Of a stretch of 64,000 nucleotides of DNA, positions 11,275 through 22,429 are shown piece after piece. A program made the translations under genes and the position numbers. Position 1 is the stretch's first letter. Every line of letters starts with the position of its first letter. The notes below the pieces were generated by a model, which did not search any database, had not been told where the DNA came from, and saw only the letters and a list, made by a program, of their open reading frames with translations. The stretch is from NCBI RefSeq assembly GCF_003573695.1, contig NC_039358.1:17670637-17734636 (forward strand). Direction: 5' to 3'. The stretch comes from Papaver somniferum (taxonomy: Eukaryota > Streptophyta > Magnoliopsida > Ranunculales > Papaveraceae).

Positions 11275-11282
11275 TATAAAAG
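11275..11282 (+). promoter_or_regulatory. Candidate TATA box of the antisense PMD gene
   Basis: TATAAAAG lies about 630 bp upstream of the first ATG of the PMD frame and on the same (plus) strand, opposite to L transcription. A plausible leader intron follows: donor GTATGT at 11371 and acceptor TTTTGTGTAG ending at 11428 (58 bp, T-rich 3' half). Repeated CTAGCYGTAGGYRTRC words follow at about 11438 and 11501. This is inferred from sequence pattern only. Confidence 0.45.
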
Positions 11283-13571
11283 GAGGTCCGGCATCTCCTT
11301 TTATTTCACACCTATTCATTTATTTCGGCCGTGTGGTAACAGTAAAGCAAAGCGGACAAGCGGATCCCTGGTATGTCTTCCAACACTTTCTCTTTGCCTT
11401 GTTTTTTCTCCTTCTTTTTTTTGTGTAGGTGCAAACCCTAGCTGTAGGCGTACTTTTTCATGAACTTGTAGAAATATTGTTATTCTGAGTTGGCATGAAT
11501 CCTAGCCGTAGGTATGCTTTGCACGAACTCGTAATAGCATTTAGGCGTGAATGCTGTAGTGATGTTGGCCGCCTCAGTTATTGTGCGAAGTAGGTGTGAA
11601 AAACTAGCCTTTAGGGTTTCCTCCTTTTCCCGGTGTGGCCGTGTGTATGGTTACCTTGGCGGGGGGGAGGGCTATTCGGCTGGGCTCAAATTTCCTGCTG
11701 CGTGAAGCGGTGATGCAAAGTTTTTCAGTCCCCATTCCTTCACATATGTGCAAAATGACTTCGAAACCAATTGGCTTGCATCCAGGATGGCTCTCATGTG
11801 TCTGATGAATAATTTCCATGCACTTTCCGTAATAATCTTTCTTTCTTATTGTTTCATTGTAGTTATCTCGGAGGTGAAAGCAGCGTAAGAGAATTTTCGT
11901 TAGGATGTCAACAATTTCTGCCGTACCGAAGGATATTGGCAATTCCAAGCCGAGCATAAATGATGATTTCTTTAAAATATCTGCTACAATTAGAAAAAAT
12001 CATCCCAAATATGTGTCGATCCTCCTGACTGGTTCGGAAAGTGAAGGAGAGGCCCGGTCGGTTTGGCCGGCAAGTGTAATAAGGTTTTGTATTCATAGGA
12101 AAGAGTACCATGCTTCTCCCATTGACTTTAAGATCATTGTAATCCTGTTGCGTTCCTTTGAGAAATGGATGCACTTCATGATGATCCAGGAATGCGTAAA
12201 GGGCAGTTTGGCCAAGGCGCGGATTATTGATGCTATCGCGGTTTCCGCAGTTCTTCATATTAGGAAATATATTCCAGGCTTGGTTGCTTTTATTTCCAGA
12301 TGGTTTCCATAAACTCACACGACCATATGCAGGTGGAGCGAAATGACTATTTCCTTGGAAAGCGTGACCGTCTTGCTGAACCTTCCCGTATTAGGTAGTC
12401 TCGATATCAAGTTGTCTGCAGATGAAGAGGAAATGCACGCCGCTCTGGTTGCGAAATCAAAAGGATTCGTTCGGAAAGAAAACGAGACGAGGTGCTTCTA
12501 TAGTTGGTGGGTATCCCAGTGGTTTCCGGATGAGTTGGATCCAAATCAGAAGAACATTCCTCTCCATGTTGCGGCGTTTTTGGTTCTTTGGTTATCCAAA
12601 GATATTTTCGATGACGGCTCGGGTAAGAAGGAGATAAGACATGAACTTATCAAATTTGACGTAAAACTGGCAAAAGGTGTCGTTCTCCCTGTTGGCTTCC
12701 TGTTTCTCGGTTTTCTGTACACACACTTGGATCAGCTGGTTGAGGACATGCGCGCTTCAAATGGTTACATGAAAGTGGATTCGTATGTTCATGTCGCCTT
12801 TCTCCAAGCGTGGTTGTGGAGCATTTCGAAAAGTATGCTCCAAAACCGTTGGCAGTACTCCCCGAGTCTTGGGGTGGCTCTAGGATACTGCGTTGGTCGA
12901 ATAGGCGTCCAAGGGTTGGTTCGAACCTGGTTAGATTCCTTGACAATTCGCACAAGGTCAATTTTCATCCATGGGTTCCGCTGCATGAGTCCATAACTCA
13001 GATCAGTACCTTCGCTCCTGCTCCAGGCATGTCTTTGACTTCTGATAAAGAGGATCCGAGTGTTGGAGAGATGGTGTTTATGCGAAGTTTCTCTCCTGGT
13101 TTCGTGTCATCTTTCTTTCGAGGATATTGCAAAGTGGTTTACAACATTGATAGAGCGGCTCGGCATATGGGTTTTGACCAAGGAGTTCCACTTGTTCGTC
13201 CTCCGGTTGTTCCAGAAGTTTCGTGGCTAATTGTTCTCGACGTTACTGTTCTTGAGTCAGGAAAAAGCTTCTCTTTCCTTCTTGCGGAACGAAATCCATC
13301 AACAACCTCTAAATACAACATATTCTGGCAGGATGAGTTTCTCGTTTTCCACGGGTTCGTAAATGATGTGGTAGAAAACTGTCACGGTAAGCCTTCTCCT
13401 TCGGTTTTGGCGGAGCATCCACTGCTGAGAGATCCCTCTTCGCCCAAGAGAAAATCTGTTAGCCCGAGTGCAGATAGTCCCCAAGTGAAAGAGCGAAGGT
13501 CTAAAAATCGTGCAGGCGGTTTCCAGTCAGATTCCACATCTTTATCGACTTTTAGTTCATCCAACATGCGA

Positions 13572-13656
13572 GTACGTATGATTTTCTTCTTAACCTTAGT
13601 TAGATCGCGTATATCCTTGTTCTTTTCCTGAGTATCCGTCTTCGTATCTTGCCCAG
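13572..13656 (+). other. Intron of the antisense PMD gene
   Basis: Donor GTACGT follows codon CGA and acceptor CTTGCCCAG precedes GGTCTC. Splicing keeps phase 0 and joins two open frames, whereas reading through meets a stop at about 13629. Confidence 0.75.
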
Positions 13657-13857
13657 GGTCTCAGTAGCATAAATGCCTTTACCAAACTCGCAAACAGTCA
13701 GAAAACCTCGCTTCCCGAGACGGAGAGTGCCAGTGCTGAGCCTATCCATTATGATGGGGAACCCAAGAAGGATGATGGTTTAGAGTCCAGTGATGATGAG
13801 AGTAATTCTTCCGATAGCAGTGTTGAGTCTTCCTCTAGTCGGTCTGCAAGTGAATCA

Positions 13858-13920
13858 GTAAGTCTTCCACACGTTTTTTTTTTCTTTCTTTGAAAAAATG
13901 TCTAATCTGTGATATTGCAG
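13858..13920 (+). other. Second intron of the antisense PMD gene
   Basis: Consensus donor GTAAGT and acceptor GATATTGCAG with a T-rich tract flank a 63-bp intron. It is phase 0 and joins the acidic serine-rich exon to GAGGAAGCCGATTC. Confidence 0.8.
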
Positions 13921-14613
13921 GAGGAAGCCGATTCTGAAGATGACCCTGAGACGGAGACTGGTGGAGATGCAGCTTTGTCTCCAACTGTGGCAGCCGTGCT
14001 GGGCGATCTCGGAATGGATGTTGAAGAAAACGTCATTGCTGTTCATACAAAGGAAAGTACTCCAGTGGACGCATGTGCGATTGTTGTTAGGAGTCCCTTG
14101 TCGGTCGCTGATGTAGTCGCAGACGCCCCTTTTAATCCTCCGTACCTAGTTCCTCATCGGGATCACGTGCTTATTGGAGGGTTTAGCGTGCCATCCAAAC
14201 ATGCGACACTATACACTAAGATATGGGAAAATTATGGTCATATTGCCACGACCAAGAAAATTACTAGTCGGTACGCGTTGGTTAAACGCGTGGAGGAAAT
14301 TCTGTCTTCGATCGACGACATGTGCAACGCGACAGGTCATACTATTTCTGGGGATGTAGTCACAAGATGGAGGTTCCATCGTGACATGTGTATGAAGTTT
14401 GAGTTCAATGCTCCTTGGTTCTTCCAAGGTTTTTCTGAGGTTGAAAAGATGCTGGCTTAAACAGTCGAAGCTCTTTCTGCGGATATGGTGAAGAAGCAGG
14501 AAGTGGAAGTCGAAAAGTTGTCCAGCAAACTAAAGTTGAAGAGGGCGGATTTTCAAAGCGCAAAGGAGGCTCTCTCCAAGAAGAGCAAGCTATTGTTGGA
14601 AAGCTTTCCTTGA

Positions 14614-15231
14614 ACACATTTCTGTCTTTCTGAACTTCTTATTTTAGGTTTTTTTTTTTGAAAGGCGAATGAAACGCCTAGTTTATGGTTTTGATTTTCT
14701 ATATTTTTGGGTTGATAGAAAAATGTTACATTGATGGTTTGGATTATTCTTTTGGAATGAACTGTTTTGGTTACGATTGCAAGTGACGCAGACATCTCAG
14801 AAAACCATGGGACCGTGTGTTGGTAGATGTCATGGGATGAAGCATAACATGACTATCGGTTTTATCATTCTCGTGAAAACTTGAAATAGAAAACCATGTA
14901 TTTTGTCTAGGTAAGACTTACTCGGTTTTTCAGATCTCCCTGATGAAAAGGAAAACTCCGGGTGTTAGACCGAGTCTTGTGGGAAACGTCGCAATGGCTG
15001 CGGAAAGTCCCCAGTCATTCTTTGTCGTGTTGCCGATCCCTGGGTGGATCGTTCGCTTCTAAACCCCTCGGAAGTCCCCAGTCTTACTTTGTTGTGTAAC
15101 GACTGGTAATTAAGCCTCCTGGTAACTGAGTCGTCGTTTTCTGAGCGGATTGTTTGATTCTACTGTCCTGAAGTTTGCGTCGAGGTGCGAAATCGAGGAT
15201 TGAAAATTGACATCATGACTGAAGTATCAAT
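14614..15231. other. L interior between the PMD gene and the PBS
   Basis: No coding domain is visible on either strand. On the plus strand a T-run at 14649-14659 follows the PMD frame. On the minus strand this is where gag should begin after the PBS; no retrotransposon gag motif is present. AAGTCCCCAGTC words recur at about 15004-15083. Confidence 0.5.
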
Positions 15232-15251
15232 CTCCCACTGTGGTTGCCAAT
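15232..15251 (-). other. PBS of element L
   Basis: On the minus strand ATTGGCAACCACAGTGGGAG directly follows the 5' LTR end. G0 (25098-25117) and G1 (39121-39140) have the same motif with one or two changes. I did not assign the priming tRNA. Confidence 0.85.
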
Positions 15252-15949
15252 TGTTTGTGGGTGAAATGGTTTCTGCTGATTTTGGTAATTTCGGGTGTGT
15301 GGGTGAGAAACGAATTTAAACCCTAAACAATGTACTGCAAGGGAGTACTTTAGATTCAAGAGATCAATCTGTACAAGTCCGGCCTAAACCAAGAAATGGT
15401 CGTTCCAGATTTGCTTCGGTAACAAAGTGAAGGAGAATGGGTTGGTTTTGGGGAGGGAAGCAAGAAAAGTGTTGAGACCAGAATATTTGATTCTGGAAGA
15501 GTAGTTGTTTTACGACTTGTATCAGAAAGTAGGAAGCTAACAGATAGAAATCTAGCAAATTTTTTCTGAATGTTGTATTGCTCCTGACTGAACTTGTTGT
15601 TCAGTGGAAATAGGTAAGACCTATTTATACAAGTCGAGGTGTAACGTACTCTGGTCTCATTAAGGAATGAAAAAATGGGTGAGTAAATGGGAGGAGGTGG
15701 TAACCGTTAACGCATGGAATTGATGTTCCATATAAAAGAGCGTTTCACCATTACTCCCTGTATTTACTAACCGCCTCATCCTTATGACACTTCCTTATGA
15801 CGGGCGTAGTGTACGCCGCACTCTATAAACCTCCAAACCAATACCCAAAGAGGATCCCCCAGTTTGTGATATGTGTTGATGTCTCGAATGTTTTCGTGGA
15901 AAACATGTAACATATTGTTGTTGCCTGGCAAGTCGAGCTTGGGAGACTT

Positions 15950-17600
15950 GCTGGCTTGGTGGCCTTCGGCGGTCGAGATTTTGCATCTTAAGGGGAAAGG
16001 TAGTCGTTGATCGTCGCCCATTTTCGTTTTTGGTGGCCGCATAGAGAAGGCCAGCATGGTGGAGCGGCATGGTCGGTATGCCATTGTCATGGCATGTCTT
16101 GGCGCGGTTTGGCGTGGCCAAACTATAGTTTCGGGCCAAAGGCTACCATGCGTTGTCTGGTAACCTTGGACGGCTAGGATTTGCTCCTGGGATTGAAGGG
16201 AGACCGTTGATTGTCACACACCTTCGTTTTAGTAGCCGCATAGGGAAGGCCATCATGGTGGTGCGGCTAGGTTTGCATGCCATTGGCATGGCATGCCTTG
16301 GCGTGGCCAAATTAGGGTTTCGGACCAAAGGTTACCATGCGTTGTCTGGTAACCTTGGATGGCTAGGATTTGCTCCTGGGATTGAAGGGCGACCGTTGAT
16401 TGTCGCACTCCTTCGTTTTAGTAGCCGCATAGGGAAAGCCAGCATGGTAGCGCGGCTAGGTTGGCATGCCATTGACGCGGTTTGGCGTGGCCAAATTAGG
16501 GTTTCGGGCCAAAGGTTACCATGCGTTGTTTGATAACTTTGGATGGCTAGGATTTGCTCCTGGGATTGAAGGGCGACCGTTGATTGTCGCACGCCTTCGA
16601 TTTAGTAGCCGTATAGGGAAGGACATCATGGTGGCGCGGCTAGGTTGGCATGCCTTGGCGCGTTTTGGCGTGGCCAAATTAAAGTTTCGGGCCAAAGGTT
16701 ACCATGCGTTGTTTGGTAACCATGAGTGGCTAAGATTTGCTCCTGGGATTGAAGGGAGACCGTTAATTGTCGCACGCCTTCGTTTTAGTAGCCGCATAGG
16801 GAAGGCCAGCATGGTGGCGCGGCTAGGTTTGCATTTCATTGGCATGGCATGCCTTGGCGCGGTTTGGCGTGGCCAAATTAGGGTTTCGGGCCAAAGGTTA
16901 CCATGCGTTGTTTGGTAACCTTTGATGGCTAGGATTTTCTCCTGGGATTGAAGGGCGACCGTTGATTGCCGCACGCCTTCGTTTTAGTATCCGCATAGGG
17001 AAGGCCAGCATGGTGGTGCAGCTAGGTTGGCATGGCATGCCTTGGCGCGGTTTGGCGTGGCCAAATTAGGGTTTTGGGCCAAAGGTTACCATGCGTTGTT
17101 TGGTAACCTTGGATGGCTAGGATTTGTTCCTGGGATTGAAGGGTGCCCGTTGATTATCGCACGCCCTCGTTTTAGTAGCCGCATAGGGAAGGATAGCATG
17201 GTGGCGCGGCTAGGTTGGCATGCCATTGGCATGGCATGCCTTGGAGCGGTTTGGCGTGGCCAAATTAGGGTTTCGGGCCAAAGGTTACCATGCGTTATTT
17301 GGTAACCTTGGATGGCTAGGATTTTCTCCTGGGATTGAAGGGCGACCGTTGATTGTCGCATGCCTTCGTTTTAGTAGCCGCCTAAGAAAAGCCAGCATGG
17401 TGGAGCGGCTAGGTGGCATGCCATTGGCATGGCATGCCTTGGCGCGGTTTGGCATGGCCAAATTAGGGTTTCGGGCCAAAGGTTACCATGCGTTGTCTAG
17501 TAACCTTGGATGGATAGGATTTGCTCCTGGGATTGAAGGGCGACCGTTGATTGTCGCACGCCTTCGTTTTAGTAGCCGCATAGGGAAGTCCAGCATGGTG
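15950..17600. repeat. Tandem array of ~180-200-bp units in the L 5' LTR
   Basis: Eight good units are marked by the GATTGAAGGGCGACCG motif near 16193, 16382, 16567, 16749, 16947, 17137, 17334 and 17533. A divergent unit lies to the left. The unit is the same as in the 3' LTR, with the AAGGTTACC/GGTAACCTT stem-loop in most copies. Two more units than the 3' LTR account for most of the length difference. Confidence 0.9.
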
Positions 17601-18180
17601 TCGCGACTGACATGGCTAGGGCAAGGTGCGTTTGGCATGGTGGGGCCAAGGGCTTGGCATGCCGTTTAGCACATGGTACGGCTAGCATGGCTAGGTGTGT
17701 TTTGGCATGGTGGGTCCAAGGTCTTGGCATGTCGTTTGGCACTTGGTACGGATAGCTTGGCTAGGGCCAAGGAAAGGTGTGTTTGTCTTGGTGAGGTGGG
17801 GCCAATGGCTTGGCATGCCGTTTGGCACATGGTGCGGCTGGCATGCCTTGGCGCAGTGGTGTGGCTGGCATTGTTGGCATGCCTCGGCGTGGAGACGTGG
17901 CTGGCATGGTTTTCCATTTGCACAGTGGTGCGGCTAGCATGGTTGGCATGCCTTGGCGCGGAGATGTGGCTGGCACGGTTTTCCATTGGCACAGTGGTGC
18001 GGCTGGCATGGTTAGCATGCCTTGGCGCAGTGGTGCAGCTGGCATGGTTGGCATGCCTTGGCGCGGAGATGTGGCTGGCACGGTTTGCTATTGGCACAGT
18101 GGTGCGGCTGGCATGGTTGGCATGCCTTGGCGCAGTGGTGCGGCTGACATGGTTGGCATGCCTTGGCGCGGTAACATGAG
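17600..18180. repeat. GGCATGCC-rich minisatellite in the L 5' LTR
   Basis: Same block as 9900-10385 but about 100 bp longer. Repeating words include GTGCGGCTGGCATGGTTGGC and GGAGATGTGGCTGGCACGG. Confidence 0.85.
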
Positions 18181-18384
18181 AATTTTAGGGTTTTGCATAG
18201 GTGATGTCAATCAATGTTAAGGGTTCTGCAGTGGAACATGACACATAGAAAGAAAAAAGGTACCCTGATAATTCTTACGTAAGCATGCTGATCGGTTCAA
18301 TAAATGTGCTAATGGTCATAATGACGTCATGCCAGATGTGCGGTTTTACGATTTTAACCCTAGGCTAAAAACCACCATCAACAC

Positions 18385-18636
18385 CTGGTAAAAGAATTCA
18401 TCATCAAAAGTAACGATTTATAATCTCAAATCGCTTCATCTTTAGAAGAGCTTGTTCACTATGAACGGATGATGGCATCAACAACGGACACCGTTCGTAA
18501 ACTGAAAAGAGAACTCAGTAAGTTGTTTGTTATTCCAAAAGAATTGGAAGAATTGAATGATCCTATTATCAACAGTTTTTTCAACAATGAGAAGGAGTTT
18601 TCTGTAGATGCCCTGAGAAATATCTACAATGCCTAG
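18385..18636 (+). pseudogene. Tail of the copia A env-like ORF
   Basis: The frame reads LVKEFIIKSNDL, then a TAA, then a Glu/Lys/Leu-rich stretch (SSLEELVHYERMMAS, TVRKLKRELSKLF, then VIPKELEELNDP) ending NIYNA at a TAG. Its heptad-like spacing suggests a coiled coil. It lies between the pol remnant and the 3' non-coding region of copia A, where SIRE elements carry an env-like ORF with a coiled coil. It is cut on its left by element L. An alternative, that it is the end of a PMD-type gene, fits the order of parts less well. Confidence 0.45.
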
Positions 18637-20180
18637 GATGTCTTCTTTTCGGTTTAGTTGGAAGAATAACTAGTGCTTTGAATAGCGATGATTGTGACTA
18701 CACATAGCTATTAATTTCATTTTCTTGTTTTTAGGTTTTTGGTTTAAATTCTAAAACTATTTGGAGGATGATATTTTGCAATATTTTTGATTTGTTATAT
18801 TGCAACATTGTTATGGGATATTGCTGTTTACGTCCGTGAACTTTGTTGTCCCTATTTTGTCAAAAGTAAAGTCGTTCATGATCGGTATTCGTTTATTGGT
18901 TTAAGAATGAATAGAATTTTGAAATTTACAAAAGTTAAGCCTATATTGTCAATCTTTGACGAAAGATAGGTTAAAATCTTTTGTTTGAAAGGATGATGTC
19001 TATTAAATGTTGTTATTCTTATAACCATTTAAGATAGATTGAACCCTTGTGTGGTATCCACGGTATTGATCTTCATTGATCCATCTTTTTGTATTACCGT
19101 GAAAGCTCCATTATGTGTCTTATGTGGAGCACGATACAACTAAGTTGATTATTTTTGATTAGCTTGGTTGGTTGTTCCGCAAGGTACGTTATGTTGAGCA
19201 TTTAGAACTAAATTAATCATCTTTTTGGTTATTGAGTTATTACTCCACAAGTTCTCTTGTGTTGAGTATATGAACGATTAAGCCAATCACTCTCTTGTAT
19301 GGTTAACTTAGTCGTTGCTCCGTAAGTTTACTTATGTTGAGCACAATGAATTAAATTGATCACTTTGTGGTTAATTTGATTATGTATTCCGATTAAATTA
19401 ATCATGGGTTTACTTGTGATTAATTTGATTGAGTTTTGGATATAAAAATCATTCTCATGGTTTTGGTGTCCAATTAAATCCTTTGTTTCTTTTGAAATTA
19501 AGGTCGCTCGTTGTTGTTCCCTTGGGAATGACATAAAATGGGGGAGAGTTCTTTTGAACTTGTGCTTAATGGTCATATCTTGAGGGGTGTGCGGCTGTGG
19601 AATTTTAAAGGGATTATCTTGTATCTTTAAACTCCTTGATGAATGTTGTTAGCTTCGGCTATATGATTGCATCTAAATAAGATGATGTGTGTTTCTTTCT
19701 CTCAGTCATGAAATGTCTCTTAAGGAAATTTCATTATGATCCCGTTCTTGTACCTTTACCAATTTTATTGACAAAAAGGGGGAGAATTAATATGTAGTTC
19801 ACACTACAAATACATATGGTTTTCGGATCATTATGTAAGGGGGAGTGGTTTTCATGTGAGATGGGGTATTTACTAAGGGGGAGTGATACATATCACCATA
19901 GTATTATTGTTGAAGTTGTGATACAATTGGACTTTGAGACTGTGTAATAATACTATGACACTTTATAATAATGATCGAGACCGATGCTTTCTCATTGTTA
20001 TAGCTACAGATCTTCAACAACGATGGTGCTAAACTTACAACCTTTGGGATCATTGGAGTACTTGGAAGTGACGAAGATTTCGAGGAATGTTGAAGATTAG
20101 ACATGTGGAATATGAGATACTAAAGTTTCATTATCTTTTTTTGTATTCCATATGTATTGATAGTTTTGTCAGTAAAATAG
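18637..20180 (+). other. 3' non-coding region of copia A
   Basis: No credible gene. It contains repeats of the word TTAATTTGATT and of TCCRYAAGTT/TATGTTGAGC (about 19170-19350), and the block GGGGGAG three times near 19789-19885. The block from about 19490 to 20190 is collinear with 32800-33490 in element B and, on the other strand, with 57750-58400 in C. This is the SIRE-type long 3' untranslated region. Confidence 0.8.
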
Positions 20181-20194
20181 ACAAAAGGGGAGAT
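20181..20194 (+). other. Polypurine tract of copia A
   Basis: ACAAAAGGGGAGAT directly precedes the 3' LTR. The equivalent in B is AAAGGGGGATAT and in C, on the minus strand, AAAGATGGAGAT. Confidence 0.85.
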
Positions 20195-22424
20195 TGTTAG
20201 AGCACTGCTCGGTCAAACTCGCATACGTTGCTATCTCAAGCATGTTTGTCAATGTTAGTGATCAAAACTATAAATCTTGATTTCTAGTCTCTTACAGCTA
20301 AGTCTCGGACTAGGATAGTAAGTGCAGTTGAGCTCAAGGACTTCATGGCGATTCATCATACAAGTAGAAGATCTACTCAAGGAACCGGTGGAACTTCTCG
20401 ACAAAAAGGTATGTGGAGACTTCAACTTATCTGTCACTCAAAAGTCTATCTATTATATCTCCTACTCTTTGAGAAAAAAGTCGTTTGATATATATATATA
20501 TAGACTAGATCGTACACATTTGGTATTTCGAGCCGAGTATACCTCGCCTATCTAATTCTCGAAATATGTGTTGGTAAGCTTTTCGCTTCGACCAAGTTTA
20601 TCTTTACCTAGTGACGAAAGTCATGAATGTTTCAATCACCTTGAAAATTGCGTTGACGAGAAATAGTGTAACAACTATATAACGTCCTCTTAGAATGTTT
20701 CAATGATTGGAATGAGAGTTTAGATTACATAACCAATGGATTCCTTGAACCGAAGTTTTCGAACTTTGTTGATCAAGAGAACCAGAATAATGGCAAGTGC
20801 CAAGTCCGCGAACTCAGTCTGCAAACTGCCGAAGTTCTCAAACCCAAGAATTTCTGCTCGAGTTGACAAACTATTTGCGTGAGCCAAGTCCGCGAACCAA
20901 GTCAGCGAACCGGCGTAGTTCTCGAACCTGAGAATTTCTGTTGGAGTTTGTAAACTCTATCCAGTGTCTTAAGTCTGCGAAATTGAGAAGGTTATATATC
21001 TAAAGATGATTTCTGAACTTAATCTTAAAAGACTAAGGAATGCATTTGCAAACCGTGTCTATTAAAGTTCATGAACCGTTTCGAGTGAATCAAATCATCT
21101 TTGCTTCAATTGTGTCTTGTGTAGTTACATAAGATTTCCTTGCAATTGAACAACTCTCTTAAGTAGTTCATTTGAGTCAATTGAACTGGTTATGGTGAAT
21201 AAGAACATGGTTGGTATGAAACACTCATATGGTTAACCTCTTTGGGTAGACTATTGTTGAACCAACAATATACACGTTTGGGTGCGGTTAACAAACCTAG
21301 AAGCGTACAGTCAATTGTGTATGACAAGCTAAGTTTTCGATATAACGGTTGAGAAATATTAGCTTGAATCTAAATCAGGTTTTCATCTAACGGTGAATAT
21401 TGATTGCTTTGTAACTAAGGCAAAACCCTGATTTGAAAGGCTATATAAAGGAGACATCTAGTATCTTGCATATTCTATCGTCATAGTACAATCATATTGA
21501 TTGGCTTGAGATCGTGAGAGTTCTCCGATAGGCAAGATATAAAAAGTAATCACATACACCTTCGTCTCATTGTTTGTGATTCCATGACATCTTGTTTCGC
21601 TACCATACGATTAAGATTGTTGTGAGGTGATTGATTAATCTAGGTTATTCTTCGGGAAGATAAGACCGGATTATCAATTGGTTCATGTTCACCTTGATTA
21701 TTATCAAAATACGGAACAAAAGCTTTTAGGGTTTTTCTGTGGGAGACAGATTGATCCTTTGATAGACTTGTCTGTGTGTGACAGATTTGTTTATTGTCAA
21801 AGCCTGCGATTTTGGGTCGTAGCAACTCTTAGTTGTGGGTGAGATCATCTAAGAGAATCAAGTGCGCGGAATCCTGCTGGGATCATAGGCGTAAGGAGTA
21901 CAACTGTACCTTGGATCAGTGGGAGACTGATTGGGGTCCAACTATATTCCAGTCCGAAGTTAGATTGGAGTAGGCTAGTGTGTGTAGCGGCTTAATACAG
22001 TGTGTATTCAATCTGGACTAGGTCCCGGGGTTTTTCTGCATTTGCGGTTTCCTCGTTAACAAAATTCTGGTGTCTGTGTTATTTTTATTTCCGCATTATA
22101 TTTGTTATATAATTGAAATAATACAAGTTGTGCGTTTGAATCAATCAATTGGAAATCCGACCTTTGGTTGTTGATTGATATTGATTGATCCTTGGACATT
22201 GGTCTTTGGTACTGTCCAAGTTATTCCTTGTGTTTGATTAGGACTCACTGATTTCTATTAGCTTAAGTAAATCAAAACAAGAGAGAGATATTAACTCCTT
22301 GAGATACTTTTATCTGGATTGAGTATGATTGTCTAGTTGATTCTCTAGTATAGTGTTTCGGAGTTAGTCCATACAGATTGCTAAGCGAAATATTGGGTGG
22401 TGTTGTTAGACCCCCGCTTTTTCA
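20195..22424 (+). repeat. 3' LTR of copia A
   Basis: A 2230-bp LTR from TGTTAGAGCACTGCTC to CCCCCGCTTTTTCA, followed by the TGTTG duplication. A TATA box, TATATAAAG, is at 21442-21450. The site of solo LTR S is empty here (about 21306). Confidence 0.95.
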
Positions 22425-22429
22425 TGTTG

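Larger units (their letters stand above)
11905..14613 (+). pseudogene. Plant mobile domain (PMD) gene, antisense inside L, with introns
   Basis: The frame starts at 11905. The first segment ends ISRWFP at an in-frame TAA (12310-12312) and resumes in the same frame with THTTICRWSEMTISLESV and VLLNLPV, the PMD signature in which a Glu codon is usual at the stop. The domain continues through FLVLWLSKDIF and FLQAWLW. A missing base near 12815 shifts the frame to the continuation HFEKYAPKPLAVLPESWG. A low-complexity Ser/Asp/Glu region follows, with introns at 13572-13656 (85 bp) and 13858-13920 (63 bp). Both are GT-AG and phase 0, and all flanking frames are open. A TAA at 14458-14460 precedes a Lys/Glu-rich coiled-coil-like tail ending at 14613. 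PMD proteins include Arabidopsis MAIN/MAIL1 and many transposon-borne copies. Here the gene is damaged by three lesions, so a pseudogene or a recently broken copy. Confidence 0.8.
7940..18383 (-). mobile_element. Gypsy-like element L carrying an antisense PMD gene
   Basis: This is a complete minus-strand LTR element without recognisable gag or pol (LARD-like). Both LTRs start TGTTGATGGTGG and end CCCACAAACA on the minus strand. A PBS follows the 5' LTR and a purine tract (AGCAGGGGACTTAA) precedes the 3' LTR. LTR ends, PBS and PPT match those of G0 and G1, so it belongs to the same Tat/Ogre-like superfamily. The LTRs differ in length (3132 against 2650 bp), mainly by tandem-repeat copy number, and by about 6% in a 215-bp sample. 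I could not find matching target duplications: CCTGG follows the 5' LTR, and the other side carries a PBS-like tail. Its interior is dominated by an antisense intron-bearing gene. Confidence 0.85.
15252..18383 (-). repeat. 5' LTR of element L
   Basis: A 3132-bp LTR from TGTTGATGGTGG (minus, at 18383) to CCCACAAACA (15252). It is collinear with the 3' LTR except for extra tandem units and a longer minisatellite. TATAAATAGG is found on the minus strand near 15623-15632. Confidence 0.9.
635..22424 (+). mobile_element. SIRE/Maximus-type copia element A, gag-less, with nested insertions
   Basis: This is a Ty1/copia LTR retrotransposon bounded by TG...CA LTRs and a perfect 5-bp target duplication, TGTTG, at 630-634 and 22425-22429. 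The order is 5' LTR, PBS for initiator-Met tRNA, a short gag-pol remnant, env-like remnant, purine tract and 3' LTR. About 14 kb of the span is foreign: solo LTR S (1729-5397) inside the 5' LTR and gypsy-like element L (7940-18383) in the interior. Over the first 235 bp the two LTRs differ by roughly 5% by eye. It cannot encode gag, protease, integrase or complete RT, so it must have moved in trans. Lineage is assigned from homology to element B and the SIRE-type 3' region. Confidence 0.9.

Noticed and set aside
12650..12961. Minus-strand ORFs opposite the PMD gene
   Set aside because: Shadow frames of the plus-strand coding exon. They have no retrotransposon domain although they lie in the sense direction of L.
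16153..18220. Same kind of open frames in the L 5' LTR
   Set aside because: Identical cause: tandem repeat translation. The same peptides appear in the other LTR.
18385..18636. Reading this coiled-coil tail as the end of the PMD gene
   Set aside because: It lies outside L and in the place where copia A should carry its env-like ORF, followed by the copia A 3' region. The PMD frame has its own tail ending at 14613.
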